Origin: an uncultured Clostridia bacterium
GTDB lineage: Bacteria > Bacillota_A > Clostridia > Christensenellales > Aristaeellaceae
DNA length: 32,427 bases
Assembly (NCBI GenBank): GCA_946408865.1
Contig: CAMJTZ010000003.1
Location: 1-32,427 of the forward strand
Reading direction: 5' to 3'
Under the pieces are notes generated by a model, which saw only the letters and a program-made list of their open reading frames with translations, had not been told where the DNA came from and searched no databases. Below are positions 31,351 to 32,427 of this stretch, one piece after another. A program made the position numbers and the translations under genes. Positions within the stretch are counted from its first letter, which is position 1, and each line of letters opens with the position of its first letter.

Positions 31351-31420
31351 GAAACAAGCCAGGACAGGACAGGCGCTCTTCCCCGGATCCGATCCGCGCA
31401 GAATTTCCCTGTCCTGTTTC
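31351..31420. repeat. Inverted repeat between the divergent rhaB and kdgK genes
   Basis: CAGGACAGG occurs twice, overlapping, at 31360-31368 and 31365-31373. It is mirrored by CCTGTCCTG at 31408-31416. GAAACA (31351-31356) is mirrored by TGTTTC (31415-31420). It lies in the 273-base intergenic region and may be an operator for a sugar regulator. The rest of this region holds the two promoters and nothing else I can identify. Confidence 0.4.
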
Positions 31421-31456
31421 TGATGCACCGGAACGGCAGGAATCCGGAACCGGCGT

Positions 31457-31485
31457 TTGCCGTGCGGCGCTCCTTCTGATATAAT
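31457..31485 (+). promoter_or_regulatory. Promoter of the sugar-kinase gene
   Basis: TTGCCG (31457-31462), a 17-base spacer and a consensus TATAAT (31480-31485) with TGA extension. The start codon is 27 bases downstream. Confidence 0.75.
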
Positions 31486-31512
31486 AAAGAAAAGAACAGG
31501 ACGGTGAAAAAT

Positions 31513-32427
31513 ATGCAGCATAAAAATCCGCTTCTTCAGGGACAGTCCTCTGATCATCGTTTCATTACCATGGGTGAAATCATGTTGCGGCTGACGCCGC
31601 CCAACTATGATAAAATCCGGGTCGCCAACAGTTTTGAAGCCAGCTACGGCGGCTCCGAGGCAAACATCGCCCTGGCCCTGGCAAACCTGGGCACGGATTC
31701 CACCTTCTTCTCCGTTGTTCCTGACAACAGCCTCGGAAAAAGCGCCATACGCGCCCTGCGTTCCAATGATGTGCACTGCACGCCCGTCATTCTCTCCACG
31801 CCGGAGGAAACGCCCACCCACCGGCTGGGAACCTATTACCTTGAGACCGGTTACGGCATCCGTCCGAGCAAGGTCATCTATGACCGGAAGCATTCCGCCA
31901 TCACCGAATATGATTTTTCGGGCGTGGATCTGAAGGCCCTGCTGACGGACTTCACCTGGCTGCACCTTTCAGGCATCACTCCCGCGCTGGGACCGGGCTG
32001 TGCGGAACTCGTGCTCAAAATGCTGAAAACCGCAAAAGAGCTCGGCCTGACCGTTTCCTTCGACGGCAATTTCCGTTCCACTCTGTGGAGCTGGAACGAG
32101 GCACGGGATTATTGCACGCAGTGCCTTCCCTATGTGGATGTACTGCTCGGAATCGAACCGTATCACCTGTATAAGGATCCCTCTGATCCTTCCCTCGGGG
32201 ACTGGAAAGACGGCGTCCCGCTGCAGCCTTCCTATGAACAGCAGGACGAAATCTTCCGCGCCTTCGTCCGCGCGTATCCAAATCTGAAATGTATCGCCCG
32301 CCATGTGCGTTATGCGCATTCCGGATCGGAAAACAGCCTGAAAGCGTTCATGTGGTACGACGGGCATACCTTTGAAAGCAAACTCTTCACCTTCACGATC
32401 CTGGACCGGGTAGGCGGCGGGGATGCG
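31513..32427 (+). CDS. kdgK: PfkB-family 2-keto-3-deoxygluconate kinase, 3' end cut by the window
   Basis: The visible 305 residues are a ribokinase-type (PfkB) kinase. The N-terminus FITMGEIMLRLTPPNYDKIRVANSFEASYGGSEANIALALANLG is typical of KdgK proteins, followed by TYYLETGYGIRPSKVIYDR and SFDGNFRSTLWSWNEAR in the middle. The frame is open to the window end, where LDRVGGGDA begins the anion hole and catalytic Asp motif. The enzyme phosphorylates 2-keto-3-deoxygluconate made from uronates, which fits the glucuronidase-like GH2 in the window. Start ATG at 31513 has only a modest ribosome site; an internal ATG 19 codons later is possible. It is divergent from the rhamnose operon. Confidence 0.88.
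   Translation, partial: MQHKNPLLQGQSSDHRFITMGEIMLRLTPPNYDKIRVANSFEASYGGSEANIALALANLGTDSTFFSVVPDNSLGKSAIRALRSNDVHCTPVILSTPEETPTHRLGTYYLETGYGIRPSKVIYDRKHSAITEYDFSGVDLKALLTDFTWLHLSGITPALGPGCAELVLKMLKTAKELGLTVSFDGNFRSTLWSWNEARDYCTQCLPYVDVLLGIEPYHLYKDPSDPSLGDWKDGVPLQPSYEQQDEIFRAFVRAYPNLKCIARHVRYAHSGSENSLKAFMWYDGHTFESKLFTFTILDRVGGGDA

Noticed and set aside
31240..31965. Upstream extension of the rhamnulokinase frame by 242 codons
   Set aside because: It runs through the rhamnose promoter region and antisense to the sugar-kinase gene; kinase homology begins exactly at the TTG with AGGAGG.

Overview
The window is about 32.4 kb of fairly GC-rich DNA from a low-motility-looking Firmicute, most likely a gut or rumen Clostridia. 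The grounds are strong AGGAGG-type ribosome sites, sigma-A promoters with extended -10 boxes, ATGA-overlapping operons, STAS/SpoIIE/RsbW-type signalling parts, a pyridine-nucleotide-motif-less thioredoxin reductase, and plant-glycan enzymes. The genus cannot be fixed from sequence alone; Christensenellales or Lachnospirales relatives are my guess. No rRNA, tRNA, CRISPR array or insertion sequence was seen.

Left part (1-4035, all minus strand): a redox/cystine operon reading thioredoxin reductase, thioredoxin, OhrR/MarR-type regulator, amino-acid (probably cystine) binding protein, permease, ATPase (cut by the window edge). Divergent from it (4070-5126) is a two-gene unit of a STAS anti-sigma-antagonist and a degenerate histidine-kinase-fold partner. 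Next comes a PreA-like dihydropyrimidine/dihydroorotate dehydrogenase (5166-6668) that keeps the N-terminal Fe-S domain of dihydropyrimidine dehydrogenase but lacks its FAD/NADPH part.

Centre (6734-16918) is the most unusual region. It holds a two-ATPase exporter of the NHLM bacteriocin type (one subunit with a C39 peptidase), a very short HlyD-like adaptor, a 67-residue peptide with a leader-like segment overlapping an ECF sigma factor, an 81-residue precursor made of a double-glycine leader plus a LysM domain, a MATE transporter fused to an RsbW-type ATPase, and a membrane SpoIIE-type phosphatase with a 5TM-LYT sensor. No RiPP-modifying enzyme is present, so the natural reading is a processed, secreted peptidoglycan-binding LysM miniprotein. 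The sigma operon and the LysM gene share an upstream bipartite motif, GCTGCC-N17-CGTATA, which suggests that the sigma factor controls both.

Right part (17066-32427): an EamA transporter; a GH2 beta-glucuronidase-like gene plus a GH3 gene; a nitroreductase; two membrane proteins, one with a probable phosphodiester-glycosidase domain; a truncated relic of an ABC ATPase fused to an RsbW-like domain; and a four-gene rhamnose operon (rhaB, rhaA, rhaD, GH2) divergent from a 2-keto-3-deoxygluconate kinase that runs off the window. Together these suggest use of rhamnose- and uronate-containing plant glycans.
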